From Actinomycetes bacterium (lineage in GTDB: Bacteria; Actinomycetota; Actinomycetes; Mycobacteriales; Micromonosporaceae), in the NCBI GenBank assembly GCA_023437285.1, contig JAEZGP010000478.1, positions 1 through 11,877 on the forward strand: a DNA stretch of 11,877 nt. Reading direction: 5' to 3'. The position numbers were made by a program, and so were the translations under genes. The notes beneath the pieces were generated by a model. That model had not been told where the DNA came from and searched no databases. It worked only from the letters and a program-made list of their open reading frames with translations. Positions 1-5,473 of this stretch are shown here, one piece after another. The first letter of the stretch is position 1; every line of letters begins with the position of its first letter.

Positions 1-102
1 GGCGGAGGCCGTCTGCTGGACGACGAACGCGCCGGCGAGGGCCAGGACAGAGGCGGTCAGCGCCGACAGCGGGCGACGTGCTCGCGCGGGGGCGGCGGAC
101 AT
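1..102 (-). CDS. N-terminal fragment of an exported protein (signal peptide only)
   Basis: Only the first 34 codons lie inside the window; the gene continues past the left edge. The reverse strand has an ATG at 102-100, preceded by a textbook Shine-Dalgarno sequence AAGGAGG (115-109) six bases upstream. The peptide begins with a short Arg/Ala/Pro-rich basic part (about residues 1-11), then a hydrophobic stretch (about 12-28: LSALTASVLALAGAFVV), then a small-residue region ending TASA, which could be a signal peptidase site. This is the form of a Sec signal peptide or an N-terminal membrane anchor. Function cannot be named. It lies downstream of icd in the same direction, but a hairpin terminator lies between them and it has its own strong ribosome binding site, so it is probably separately transcribed. 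I am fairly sure it is a real gene because of the start signal and coding-like GC third positions. Confidence 0.65.
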   Translation of the reverse strand, partial: MSAAPARARRPLSALTASVLALAGAFVVQQTASA

Positions 103-151
103 GCGACGCCTCCTTCGTCTCCGCGCGGGGGGCGGCGCATCCCTCGCGGCG

Positions 152-191
152 AACGGCCCGGACCCCGCCACTTGACGGGGGCGGGGCCGTT
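152..191 (-). terminator. GC-rich hairpin, probable icd terminator
   Basis: A compound hairpin begins 11 bases after the icd stop codon. Outer arms of 8 bp (152-159 with 184-191) and inner arms of 5 bp (163-167 with 176-180) are separated by a 3x3 internal loop and closed by an 8-base loop. There is no U-run after it, so this is the tail-less kind common in high-GC actinobacteria. Folding is judged by eye. Confidence 0.6.
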
Positions 192-202
192 TCAGGTGGA
201 GC

Positions 203-1420
203 TCAGGCGCCCAGCTTGCGGGCCAGGTTGTCGTCGAGTACGGCCATGAACTCGTCGGTGCTCAGCCACGGGGCGTCCCGCGAGATCAGCAGCGCCATGT
301 CCTTGGTCATCTGGCCGCCCTCGACCGTGTCGATAATGACCTTTTCCAGGGTCTGCGCGAACTCGGTCACCTGCGGCGTGTTGTCGAGCTTGCCCCGGTG
401 GGCCAGGCCCTGGGTCCAGGCGAAGATCGACGCGATGGGGTTGGTCGAGGTCTTCTCGCCCTTCTGCCACTGCCGGTAGTGCCGGGTGACCGTGCCGTGG
501 GCGGCCTCGGCCTCGACCGTACGGCCGTCCGGCGTCATGAGCACCGACGTCATCAGGCCGAGCGAGCCGAAGCCCTGCGCCACGGTGTCGGACTGCACGT
601 CGCCGTCGTAGTTCTTGCAGGCCCAGACGAACCCGCCCTCCCACTTGAGGGCGGCGGCGACCATGTCGTCGATGAGCCGGTGCTCGTAGGTGAGGCCGGC
701 CGCCTTGAACTCCTCGGCGAACTCGGTCTCGAAGACCTCGGCGAACAGGTCCTTGAACCGCCCGTCGTACGCCTTGAGGATCGTGTTCTTCGTCGACAGG
801 TACACGGGGTAGTTGCGGGCGAGGCCGTAGCGCAGCGAGGCCCGCGCGAAGTCGCGGATCGAGTCGTCGAAGTTGTACATGCCCATGGTCACGCCGCCGC
901 CGGGGAAGTTGGCGACCTCCATCTCGACCGGCGCCCCGCCGTCGGCCGGGGTGTAGGTGAGCGTGACGGTGCCGGGGCCGGGCACCACGAAGTCGGTCGC
1001 CTTGTACTGGTCGCCGTGAGCGTGCCGGCCGATGATGATCGGCTTCGTCCAGCCGGGTACGAGCCGGGGCACGTTCGACATGATGATCGGCTCGCGGAAG
1101 ACGACGCCGCCGAGAATGTTGCGGATCGTCCCGTTGGGTGACTTCCACATCTTCTTCAGGCCGAACTCGGCGACCCGCGCCTCGTCCGGGGTGATCGTGG
1201 CGCACTTGACGCCCACGCCGTGCCGCTTGATCGCGTTGGCCGCGTCGATCGTGACCTGGTCGTCGGTCGCGTCGCGGTGCTCGATGCCGAGGTCGTAGTA
1301 GTCCAGCTCGACGTCGAGGTAGGGCAGGATGAGCTGCTCACGGATCTGCTTCCAGATGATCCGGGTCATCTCGTCGCCGTCGAGCTCGACGACCGGGTTG
1401 TCCACCTTGATCTTGGCCAT
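203..1420 (-). CDS. icd: NADP-dependent isocitrate dehydrogenase (dimeric, eukaryote-like type)
   Basis: Cytoplasmic TCA-cycle enzyme: oxidative decarboxylation of isocitrate to 2-oxoglutarate with reduction of NADP (EC 1.1.1.42). The 405-residue product starts [20 protein letters not shown], typical of the homodimeric class shared with mitochondria and cytosol. Substrate and metal residues fall almost exactly where they do in human IDH1: T77, S94, N96, R100 and R109, R132, Y139, K211, D251, D274 and D278. The motifs SPNGTIRN and HGTVTRHY are present. Length is normal and no residue is missing. An in-frame ATG at 1438 would add six residues (MGARGA), but GGGAG (1436-1432) lies on that codon and 11 bases ahead of the ATG at 1420, so I chose 1420. 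The upstream region is shared divergently with the metallopeptidase and carries a perfect palindrome at 1456-1471. Identification is essentially certain. Confidence 0.97.
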   Translation of the reverse strand: MAKIKVDNPVVELDGDEMTRIIWKQIREQLILPYLDVELDYYDLGIEHRDATDDQVTIDAANAIKRHGVGVKCATITPDEARVAEFGLKKMWKSPNGTIRNILGGVVFREPIIMSNVPRLVPGWTKPIIIGRHAHGDQYKATDFVVPGPGTVTLTYTPADGGAPVEMEVANFPGGGVTMGMYNFDDSIRDFARASLRYGLARNYPVYLSTKNTILKAYDGRFKDLFAEVFETEFAEEFKAAGLTYEHRLIDDMVAAALKWEGGFVWACKNYDGDVQSDTVAQGFGSLGLMTSVLMTPDGRTVEAEAAHGTVTRHYRQWQKGEKTSTNPIASIFAWTQGLAHRGKLDNTPQVTEFAQTLEKVIIDTVEGGQMTKDMALLISRDAPWLSTDEFMAVLDDNLARKLGA

Positions 1421-1455
1421 GGCGCCGCGCGCTCCCATTCATCAGAGGTCATTAA

Positions 1456-1471
1456 CAGTACGAGCGTACTG
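1456..1471. promoter_or_regulatory. Perfect palindrome in the icd/metallopeptidase divergent region
   Basis: CAGTACG-AG-CGTACTG has 7 bp arms with no mismatch and a 2-base centre. It lies 36 bases upstream of the icd ATG and 85 bases upstream of the metallopeptidase ATG. The size and symmetry suit a dimeric repressor or activator site. I do not recognise the regulator. Operator function is an inference from symmetry and position. Confidence 0.45.
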
Positions 1472-1556
1472 CAGGCCCGCTGGCGCGCGCGTCGGGTGTG
1501 ACCAGTTCGGCCAGTGGGCACTACAACAGCAACCCGCACCTTTCCGGGAGCCCACG

Positions 1557-2306
1557 ATGACGAGCCCCTCGACCCGCCGCAGAATCCTCGCGTGGCTGGG
1601 TGCCGCCCTGCTCGTGGCCGCCTGCGGCCTGCCGGTCATCGAGGAGGGCGACGGCGGGAACGGCAGCGCCACCCCGAACCCGACCGGCACCCAGTCGCTG
1701 GAGGGCGCCTTCCAGTACGAGACCATGGACGACTACGTCAACGCCGTACTCCCCATGATCACCGAATGGCACGAGGCCACCTGGCCGAGCCTGCCCCAGC
1801 CGCGCCGGGTCAACTACGTGCCGAAGGGGGCCAGCGGACCCGAGGGCTGCCAGGACCGGGAGGGCAACCAGGCGACGTACTCCGCCGAGTCGTACGAGTA
1901 CTGCGGCGGCGACCAGATGATCTACGTGGGGCAGGACCTCCTCTGGGCGCTCTACGACCGCGCGGGTGACGCCGGGCCGGCGGTCGGGCTGGCCCACGAA
2001 TGGGCCCACCACATCCAGTCCGTCGCCCGGGTGCCCGCCCCGCAGACCGCCGAGGGCAGCATCCGGCTGGAGAACCAGGCCGACTGCATCGCCGGCGCCT
2101 GGGTGCTCTTCACCAAGGAAAAGGGCTACCTGGAGCTACCCGACGACATCGAGGACATCGAGCAGCTCTTCCCGCTCATCGCGTCGGCCGAAAGCGCCGA
2201 CCGCGACCACGGCACGCTGCGGGAGCGCGAGGAGTCGTTCAATCTGGGCTACACCCGGGGCCTAGACCAGTGCAACCGCTTCTTCCCGGACACTCCGGTC
2301 ACCTGA
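1557..2306 (+). CDS. Lipoprotein neutral zinc metallopeptidase (YpfJ-type)
   Basis: Predicted membrane-anchored zinc peptidase of 249 residues. The start is ATG 1557 with GGGAG (1546-1550) six bases upstream; a longer in-frame reading back to 1329 overlaps icd antisense and is not needed. Residues 1-22 form a lipoprotein signal (TRRRILAWLGAALLVAAC), with the lipobox cysteine at C23 and then a Gly/Ser/Pro/Thr linker to about residue 48. The zinc motif is HEWAH at 147-151, continued by HIQ. Downstream ENQAD (E172 to D176) matches the family ELQADC helix that supplies the third ligand, and the late block from DHGT (218-220) through the GY at 231-232 is also typical. This pattern fits the neutral zinc metallopeptidase family (Pfam Zn_peptidase, E. 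coli YpfJ). The substrate is unknown. It probably acts on the outer face of the membrane. Cysteines at 98, 116, 177 and 239 could form disulfides. It is divergent from icd and convergent with the next gene. Confidence 0.88.
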   Translation: MTSPSTRRRILAWLGAALLVAACGLPVIEEGDGGNGSATPNPTGTQSLEGAFQYETMDDYVNAVLPMITEWHEATWPSLPQPRRVNYVPKGASGPEGCQDREGNQATYSAESYEYCGGDQMIYVGQDLLWALYDRAGDAGPAVGLAHEWAHHIQSVARVPAPQTAEGSIRLENQADCIAGAWVLFTKEKGYLELPDDIEDIEQLFPLIASAESADRDHGTLREREESFNLGYTRGLDQCNRFFPDTPVT

Positions 2307-2317
2307 GCGGCGGCTCA
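2304..2317. repeat. Inverted repeat formed by the two convergent stop codons
   Basis: TGAGC (2304-2308) and GCTCA (2313-2317) form a perfect 5 bp inverted repeat around GGCG. The left arm contains the TGA of the metallopeptidase and the right arm the reverse-strand TGA of the nuclease-like gene, so only 8 bases separate the two genes. It may be a weak bidirectional terminator, but the stem is short and has no U-tract in either direction. Confidence 0.35.
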
Positions 2318-3217
2318 AGCGAACAGCTCGTCCACGGACGCCACGGTGGCCACGCGGCGCAGCCACAGATCAATCTCGTGGGCGTCGTCAGACAACGCGA
2401 TCCGCGCGCGCGTCATCCCGGGAACCACGATGCCGCGCGCGTCCAGGACGGCCAGGACCGCCTGCGCCCTGCCGCGGAGCTCGCCACGGGCCTCGCCACG
2501 CGCCTCGCCGCGGGCCTCACCCTCGTCGTAGAAACGGCGGCCGAAGTCGCTCAGTGGCCGCCCAGGAGCGATCGACATCAACGCCTCCAGGTCCCTTCGG
2601 ATCGCCTCACGCAGTGCGACGCAGACGATGTCATAGTACAACGCCCCATGATCAACATCGACACTCGACAGTGCGACAACCAGCGCGTCCAGCAGTTCAT
2701 ACTGCTCGGCCCCGCCGAGGTTGTCCGCGTGGGCCAGGGCGACGAGGACGACGAGTTCGGGCGAGCGGACGGCGACCTCGACATCAGTGACCACCGGCAG
2801 GCCCGCCGGGCCGAGCACCATCGGCGTCAGCACGAACTCCGGATTGCCGACCATGATGGGCCTGGCCGCCCACTTCGCCACGGTCCGGTCGGGGCAGACC
2901 ACGAGCAACGCGACCGGGCACCGCAGTCGGGCGTACAGGGTCGCGACGTACGCGGGCCAGCTCAGCGGCTTGCCAACGTCATGGCTGAGCTGCACTTCCA
3001 CGACTATCGCCTGAACGTTCGCGTCCCCGTCGCGCAACAGGACGACCGCGTCAGCCCGGTACTCCGTCGGTGCGACATCGTTGAGCTCCGCGGCGGACAG
3101 CTGTGCGCGGTCGAACTCGGGCATGGCCAAGCCGAGCTGCTCAGTCAACAACTGTGGGGCCAGGGTGGGACACTCCCGAAACAGCTCGATAAGAATCTCG
3201 TGGAGAGGTGAGGGCAC
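2315..3217 (-). CDS. Putative PD-(D/E)XK / Rpn-like nuclease with C-terminal GEAR repeat
   Basis: A 300-residue protein of a family I recognise as widespread but mostly unnamed in actinobacteria. It opens MPSPLHEILIELFRECP. The core has strands that look like a PD-(D/E)XK nuclease: D56 in YRADAVVLL, then E74-V-Q76 in IVVEVQL, which would be the acidic plus Lys/Gln catalytic pair, followed by WPAYVATLYARLRCPVALLVV. A tetrapeptide repeat GEAR x3 plus GELR (residues 233-248) leads into AQAVLAVLDARGI and an end block LRRVATVASVDELF. Similar Gly/Glu/Arg repeats occur in Rpn (YhgA-like) recombination-promoting nucleases. Nuclease activity is an inference. The start is GTG at 3217; no Shine-Dalgarno sequence is visible, so translation may be leaderless. 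Codon use is less GC-biased than in its neighbours, especially near the start (ATT, CTT, TTT), hinting at transfer. It interrupts the mdh-icd block. Confidence 0.8.
   Translation of the reverse strand: MPSPLHEILIELFRECPTLAPQLLTEQLGLAMPEFDRAQLSAAELNDVAPTEYRADAVVLLRDGDANVQAIVVEVQLSHDVGKPLSWPAYVATLYARLRCPVALLVVCPDRTVAKWAARPIMVGNPEFVLTPMVLGPAGLPVVTDVEVAVRSPELVVLVALAHADNLGGAEQYELLDALVVALSSVDVDHGALYYDIVCVALREAIRRDLEALMSIAPGRPLSDFGRRFYDEGEARGEARGEARGELRGRAQAVLAVLDARGIVVPGMTRARIALSDDAHEIDLWLRRVATVASVDELFA
2474..2521 (-). repeat. Four tandem 12-base units encoding GEAR/GEAR/GEAR/GELR
   Basis: Within the nuclease-like gene, four adjacent 12-base units encode Gly-Glu-Ala-Arg three times and then Gly-Glu-Leu-Arg. 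The units differ mainly at third positions. As each unit is a multiple of three, gain or loss by slippage would change repeat number without breaking the frame. Confidence 0.85.
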
Positions 3218-3287
3218 GGCCAGACGCTGTCGTGGCCGCGTTGTGGCCGCAACCCCGCGCGGCGGTATTCACCCGATAGAGCGACAA

Positions 3288-3318
3288 GGCCCGGGCGTCC
3301 ACAAAGGATGCCCGGGCC
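3288..3318 (-). terminator. Strong hairpin terminator of mdh
   Basis: Arms 3288-3300 and 3306-3318 are 13 bases each with one mismatch (G-U in the plus-strand RNA, A-C in the minus), closed by a 5-base loop. The hairpin begins 15 bases past the mdh stop. The minus-strand sequence after it is TTGTCGCTCT, modestly U-rich for this genome. It should insulate mdh from the nuclease-like gene downstream. Confidence 0.8.
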
Positions 3319-3333
3319 ACGGTCGGCCAGCCC

Positions 3334-4284
3334 TCACAGGTCGGCGACGTCCGCCTGCTTGGCGCGGACCGCCTCGGCGGCCTCCTTGAGCGACGCCAGC
3401 TCCGCGTCGGTGAGCGGCGTCTCGACGACCTTGCGGACGCCGGTGGCGCCCAACTCCGCCAGCACGCCCAGGTAGACCCCGGAGACGCCGTACTCGCCGT
3501 CGACCCACGCGCAGACCGGCCAGACCTCGCCGCTGTCCTCGGCAATGGCCTTGGCCATCCGGGCGGCGGCGGCCGACGGGGCGTAGTAGGCCGAGCCGGT
3601 CTTGAGCAGGGCCACGACCTCGGCGCCGCCGTTGCGGGTACGGGTGACGAGCTCCTCGATCTTCTCGGCCGGCAGCAGCTCGGTCAGCGGCTTGCCATCC
3701 ACGGTGCACTGCGACGGGACCGGCACCATCGTGTCGCCGTGCGAGCCGAGGGTCAGCGTCTTGACGGACTTGACCGGCACGCCGAGGGTCTCGGCGACGA
3801 AGTTGGTGAACCGCGCGGTGTCGAGCACGCCCGCCTGCCCGAGCACGCGGTTCTTCGGGAAGCCGGTGGCGATCTGGGCCAGCGCGGTCATCTCGTCGAG
3901 CGGGTTGGACACGACGATGACGACGGCGTTCGGGGCGTACTTCGCGACGTTCTCGGCCACCTGGCGAACGATCTTCGCGTTGACGCCGAGGAGATCCATG
4001 CGGCTCATGCCCGGCTTGCGGGGCAGGCCGGCGGTGATGACGACGACGTCGGAGCCCTCGATCGCCTCGTAACCCTCGCCGTTCGGGCCGGTGGTGGCGC
4101 CGATGACCTTGGTCTCGAAGCCCTCGATCGGCCGCGACTGGTTGAGATCGAGGGCCAGGCCCTCGGGCTTGCCCTCGATGATGTCCGTAAGCACGACGGT
4201 CTCGAAAACGTCGTACTCGGCGAGGCGCTGTGCGGTCGTGGAGCCGTAGAATCCGGCGCCGACGACGGTGACCTTCTTGCCCAT
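3334..4284 (-). CDS. mdh: Malate dehydrogenase, NAD-dependent (LDH-like class)
   Basis: Cytoplasmic TCA-cycle enzyme interconverting malate and oxaloacetate with NAD (EC 1.1.1.37). The 316-residue product has a Rossmann start MGKKVTVVGAGFYG with the glycine motif at residues 9-14 and D34 ending the second strand, which favours NAD over NADP. Substrate arginines are visible at R89 and R95 (TAGLPRKPGMSR) and R158, with the catalytic pair D155 and H182 (LGSHGDTMVP). SNPLDEMT around N127 is the malate-type version of the motif. This is the lactate-dehydrogenase-like class, different from the longer actinobacterial MDH that resembles the cytosolic eukaryotic enzyme. The ATG at 4284 has GGGAG about ten bases upstream. 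folD lies 74 bases upstream in the same direction, but that gap holds repeats and a hairpin, so mdh may be controlled separately. Function is very secure. Confidence 0.96.
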   Translation of the reverse strand: MGKKVTVVGAGFYGSTTAQRLAEYDVFETVVLTDIIEGKPEGLALDLNQSRPIEGFETKVIGATTGPNGEGYEAIEGSDVVVITAGLPRKPGMSRMDLLGVNAKIVRQVAENVAKYAPNAVVIVVSNPLDEMTALAQIATGFPKNRVLGQAGVLDTARFTNFVAETLGVPVKSVKTLTLGSHGDTMVPVPSQCTVDGKPLTELLPAEKIEELVTRTRNGGAEVVALLKTGSAYYAPSAAAARMAKAIAEDSGEVWPVCAWVDGEYGVSGVYLGVLAELGATGVRKVVETPLTDAELASLKEAAEAVRAKQADVADL

Positions 4285-4299
4285 GGCGTGGTGTCTCCC

Positions 4300-4316
4300 G
4301 CGTTAACCGGCGTTAA
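4300..4316. promoter_or_regulatory. Direct repeat GCGTTAA, 10 bp apart, upstream of mdh
   Basis: Two exact copies of GCGTTAA (4300-4306 and 4310-4316; TTAACGC on the mdh strand) are spaced by 10 bp, about one helical turn. They lie 16-32 bases upstream of the mdh ATG, so they would fall in the promoter or the leader. This spacing is what a protein binding one face of the helix would use. The regulator is unknown. Confidence 0.4.
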
Positions 4317-4341
4317 ACCTGCTGTTCCAGCACAGTAACGC
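4310..4341 (-). promoter_or_regulatory. Nested stem-loop in the folD-mdh gap
   Basis: Outer arms GCGTTA (4310-4315) and TAACGC (4336-4341) enclose inner arms TGCTG (4320-4324) and CAGCA (4328-4332) around a 3-base loop. The structure lies between the folD stop and the mdh start and overlaps one copy of the GCGTTAA repeat. It could end part of the folD message or act as an mdh leader element. There is no U-run, so I do not call it a terminator outright. Confidence 0.4.
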
Positions 4342-4358
4342 GCGCTGCCCGGGACGGT

Positions 4359-5225
4359 TCAGCCGGCCGCGCGTTCAGCGGCCTCCACCACGTTCGACAG
4401 CAGCATCGCGCGGGTCATCGGGCCGACGCCGCCGGGGTTCGGCGTGAGGTAGCCGGCCACCTCGGCGACGCCCGGGTGCACGTCGCCGGCCAGGCGGGGC
4501 ACCCCGTCGGCATCGGGCCGACGACCGGTGCCCAGGTCGACCACTGCCGCGCCGGGCTTGACCATGTCGGCGGTGAGGATGTCGGGTACGCCGGCCGCGG
4601 CCACCACGATGTCGGCGCCGCGGGTGTGCGCGGCGAGGTCGCGCGTACCGGTGTGGCAGTACGTCACGGTGGCGTTCTCGGAGCGGCGGGTCAGCAGCAG
4701 GCCGAGCGGGCGGCCCACGGTGATGCCGCGGCCGATGATGACGACCTCCGCGCCCTCGATCGGCACCTCGTAGCGGCGCAGCAGCTCCACGATGCCCCGG
4801 GGGGTACACGGCAGCAGCCCGGGCACGCCCAGCACGAGCCGGCCCAGGCTGACCGGGTGCAGGCCGTCGACGTCCTTGGCGGGGTCCACCGCCTCCAGGA
4901 CGCGCTGCTGATCGATCTGGCGCGGCATGGGCAGCTGCACCAGGTAGCCGGTGCAGGCGGGGTCGGCGTTGAGGTCGGCCACGGCCGCCTCCACGTCGGC
5001 CTGCGAGGCCGTGGCCGGCAGGTCCCTGCGGATCGAGACGATGCCGACCTCGGCGCAGTCGCGGTGCTTCATGGCCACGTAGGTGTGCGAGCCCGGGTCG
5101 TCGCCCACCAGTACGGTGCCCAGCCCCGGCTGGATGCCGCGATCGGCGAGCGCTGCCACCCGTACCCGAAGTTCTTGTTTGATGGCGGCGGCGGTGATCT
5201 TGCCGTCCAAGAGCGTCGCGGTCAC
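4359..5225 (-). CDS. folD: Bifunctional methylenetetrahydrofolate dehydrogenase / methenyltetrahydrofolate cyclohydrolase
   Basis: Cytoplasmic enzyme of one-carbon metabolism: oxidises 5,10-methylene-THF with NADP (EC 1.5.1.5) and hydrolyses methenyl-THF to 10-formyl-THF (EC 3.5.4.9), feeding purine and formyl-Met synthesis. The 288-residue length is normal. The catalytic block has Y49 and K53 (YVAMK), then Q97 in LVQLPMP and D120 in DVDGLHP. The CTPRG motif is at 140-144, the NADP-binding loop [13 protein letters not shown] starts near 163, and PGGVGPMT is near 264-271. The start is GTG at 5225 with GAGG eight bases upstream. An in-frame ATG at 5297 would add 24 residues that the family lacks and would consume the control region, so I reject it. 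It is followed by mdh on the same strand. A 7+7 bp inverted repeat lies 53 bases upstream and may overlap its promoter. Confidence 0.96.
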   Translation of the reverse strand: MTATLLDGKITAAAIKQELRVRVAALADRGIQPGLGTVLVGDDPGSHTYVAMKHRDCAEVGIVSIRRDLPATASQADVEAAVADLNADPACTGYLVQLPMPRQIDQQRVLEAVDPAKDVDGLHPVSLGRLVLGVPGLLPCTPRGIVELLRRYEVPIEGAEVVIIGRGITVGRPLGLLLTRRSENATVTYCHTGTRDLAAHTRGADIVVAAAGVPDILTADMVKPGAAVVDLGTGRRPDADGVPRLAGDVHPGVAEVAGYLTPNPGGVGPMTRAMLLSNVVEAAERAAG

Positions 5226-5277
5226 GGCTGAATCCTCGCACGCGGGACGTCCGGGCCGGCAACGCACCCACCCGCCA

Positions 5278-5296
5278 TGATTACTCTCTGTAATCA
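5278..5296. promoter_or_regulatory. Inverted repeat TGATTAC-N5-GTAATCA, candidate operator
   Basis: The 7 bp arms are perfect and the spacer is 5 bases, in one of the few AT-rich patches of the window. On the folD strand it overlaps the -10 and spacer of a possible promoter, so a bound protein could block folD. It is also about 180 bases upstream of the binding-protein gene. The form suits a dimeric regulator such as a GntR- or TetR-type protein, but I cannot name one. Confidence 0.5.
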
Positions 5297-5308
5297 CATA
5301 CCGACCAA
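5280..5308 (-). promoter_or_regulatory. Possible folD promoter
   Basis: On the minus strand TTGGTC (5308-5303) and AGTAAT (5285-5280) are separated by 17 bases. They match the sigma-70-type consensus at 3 of 6 and 4 of 6 positions. This would start transcription about 45-50 bases ahead of the folD GTG. The match is modest and rests on spacing and AT-richness. Confidence 0.3.
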
Positions 5309-5343
5309 TGGGTCCGTCCTACCGAAAAGCCACCGCTTCTATG

Positions 5344-5360
5344 GTGATAATTCGTGATAA
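5344..5360 (+). promoter_or_regulatory. Tandem GTGATAA repeat, possible -10 or operator of the importer
   Basis: GTGATAA occurs at 5344-5350 and again at 5354-5360, 10 bp apart. GATAAT (5346-5351) and TATGGT (5340-5345) resemble -10 elements, and TGG ahead of TGATAA would give an extended -10. No good -35 is visible. The site is about 115 bases ahead of the binding-protein ATG, leaving a leader of roughly 100 bases. Whether it is promoter, operator or both is inference. Confidence 0.4.
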
Positions 5361-5440
5361 GTGCAGGTTGGTCGTGGTGAATGGCGCCCGAGCGTACGCA
5401 CCGGTTGCCGCCGTGACCACCGGAACGTCACAGCGCCTGC

Positions 5441-5456
5441 CCGACAAGGGTGTCGG
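5441..5456 (+). promoter_or_regulatory. Hairpin in the 5' leader just before the binding-protein ribosome site
   Basis: CCGACA-AGGG-TGTCGG is a perfect 6 bp stem with a 4-base loop. It ends 7 bases before the AGGAGG at 5464-5469. A second, looser pair GTGAC/GTCAC (5413-5417 and 5427-5431) lies just upstream. The hairpin could stabilise the message or influence ribosome access. Confidence 0.4.
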
Positions 5457-5473
5457 CGCGACGAGGAGGAACC

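Noticed and set aside
1490..1530. Possible promoter for the metallopeptidase (TGTGAC and TACAAC)
   Set aside because: The spacer would be 19 bases and both hexamers match poorly, so I do not list it as a feature.
1329..1556. N-terminal extension of the metallopeptidase
   Set aside because: It would run over the icd start on the opposite strand and hide the lipoprotein signal, which must be at the N-terminus; ATG 1557 has a good ribosome site.
2000..3211. 403-codon plus-strand frame spanning the end of the metallopeptidase and the nuclease-like gene
   Set aside because: It overlaps two better-supported genes in other frames and has no recognisable domain.
3232..3250. Short repeat GTGGCCGC occurring twice upstream of the nuclease-like gene
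   Set aside because: In such GC-rich sequence an 8-base repeat at this distance is not striking, and it has no symmetry or promoter fit.
5226..5297. Longer folD start at 5297
   Set aside because: The extra 24 residues are absent from the family and overlap the operator-like repeat; GTG 5225 has its own GAGG site.
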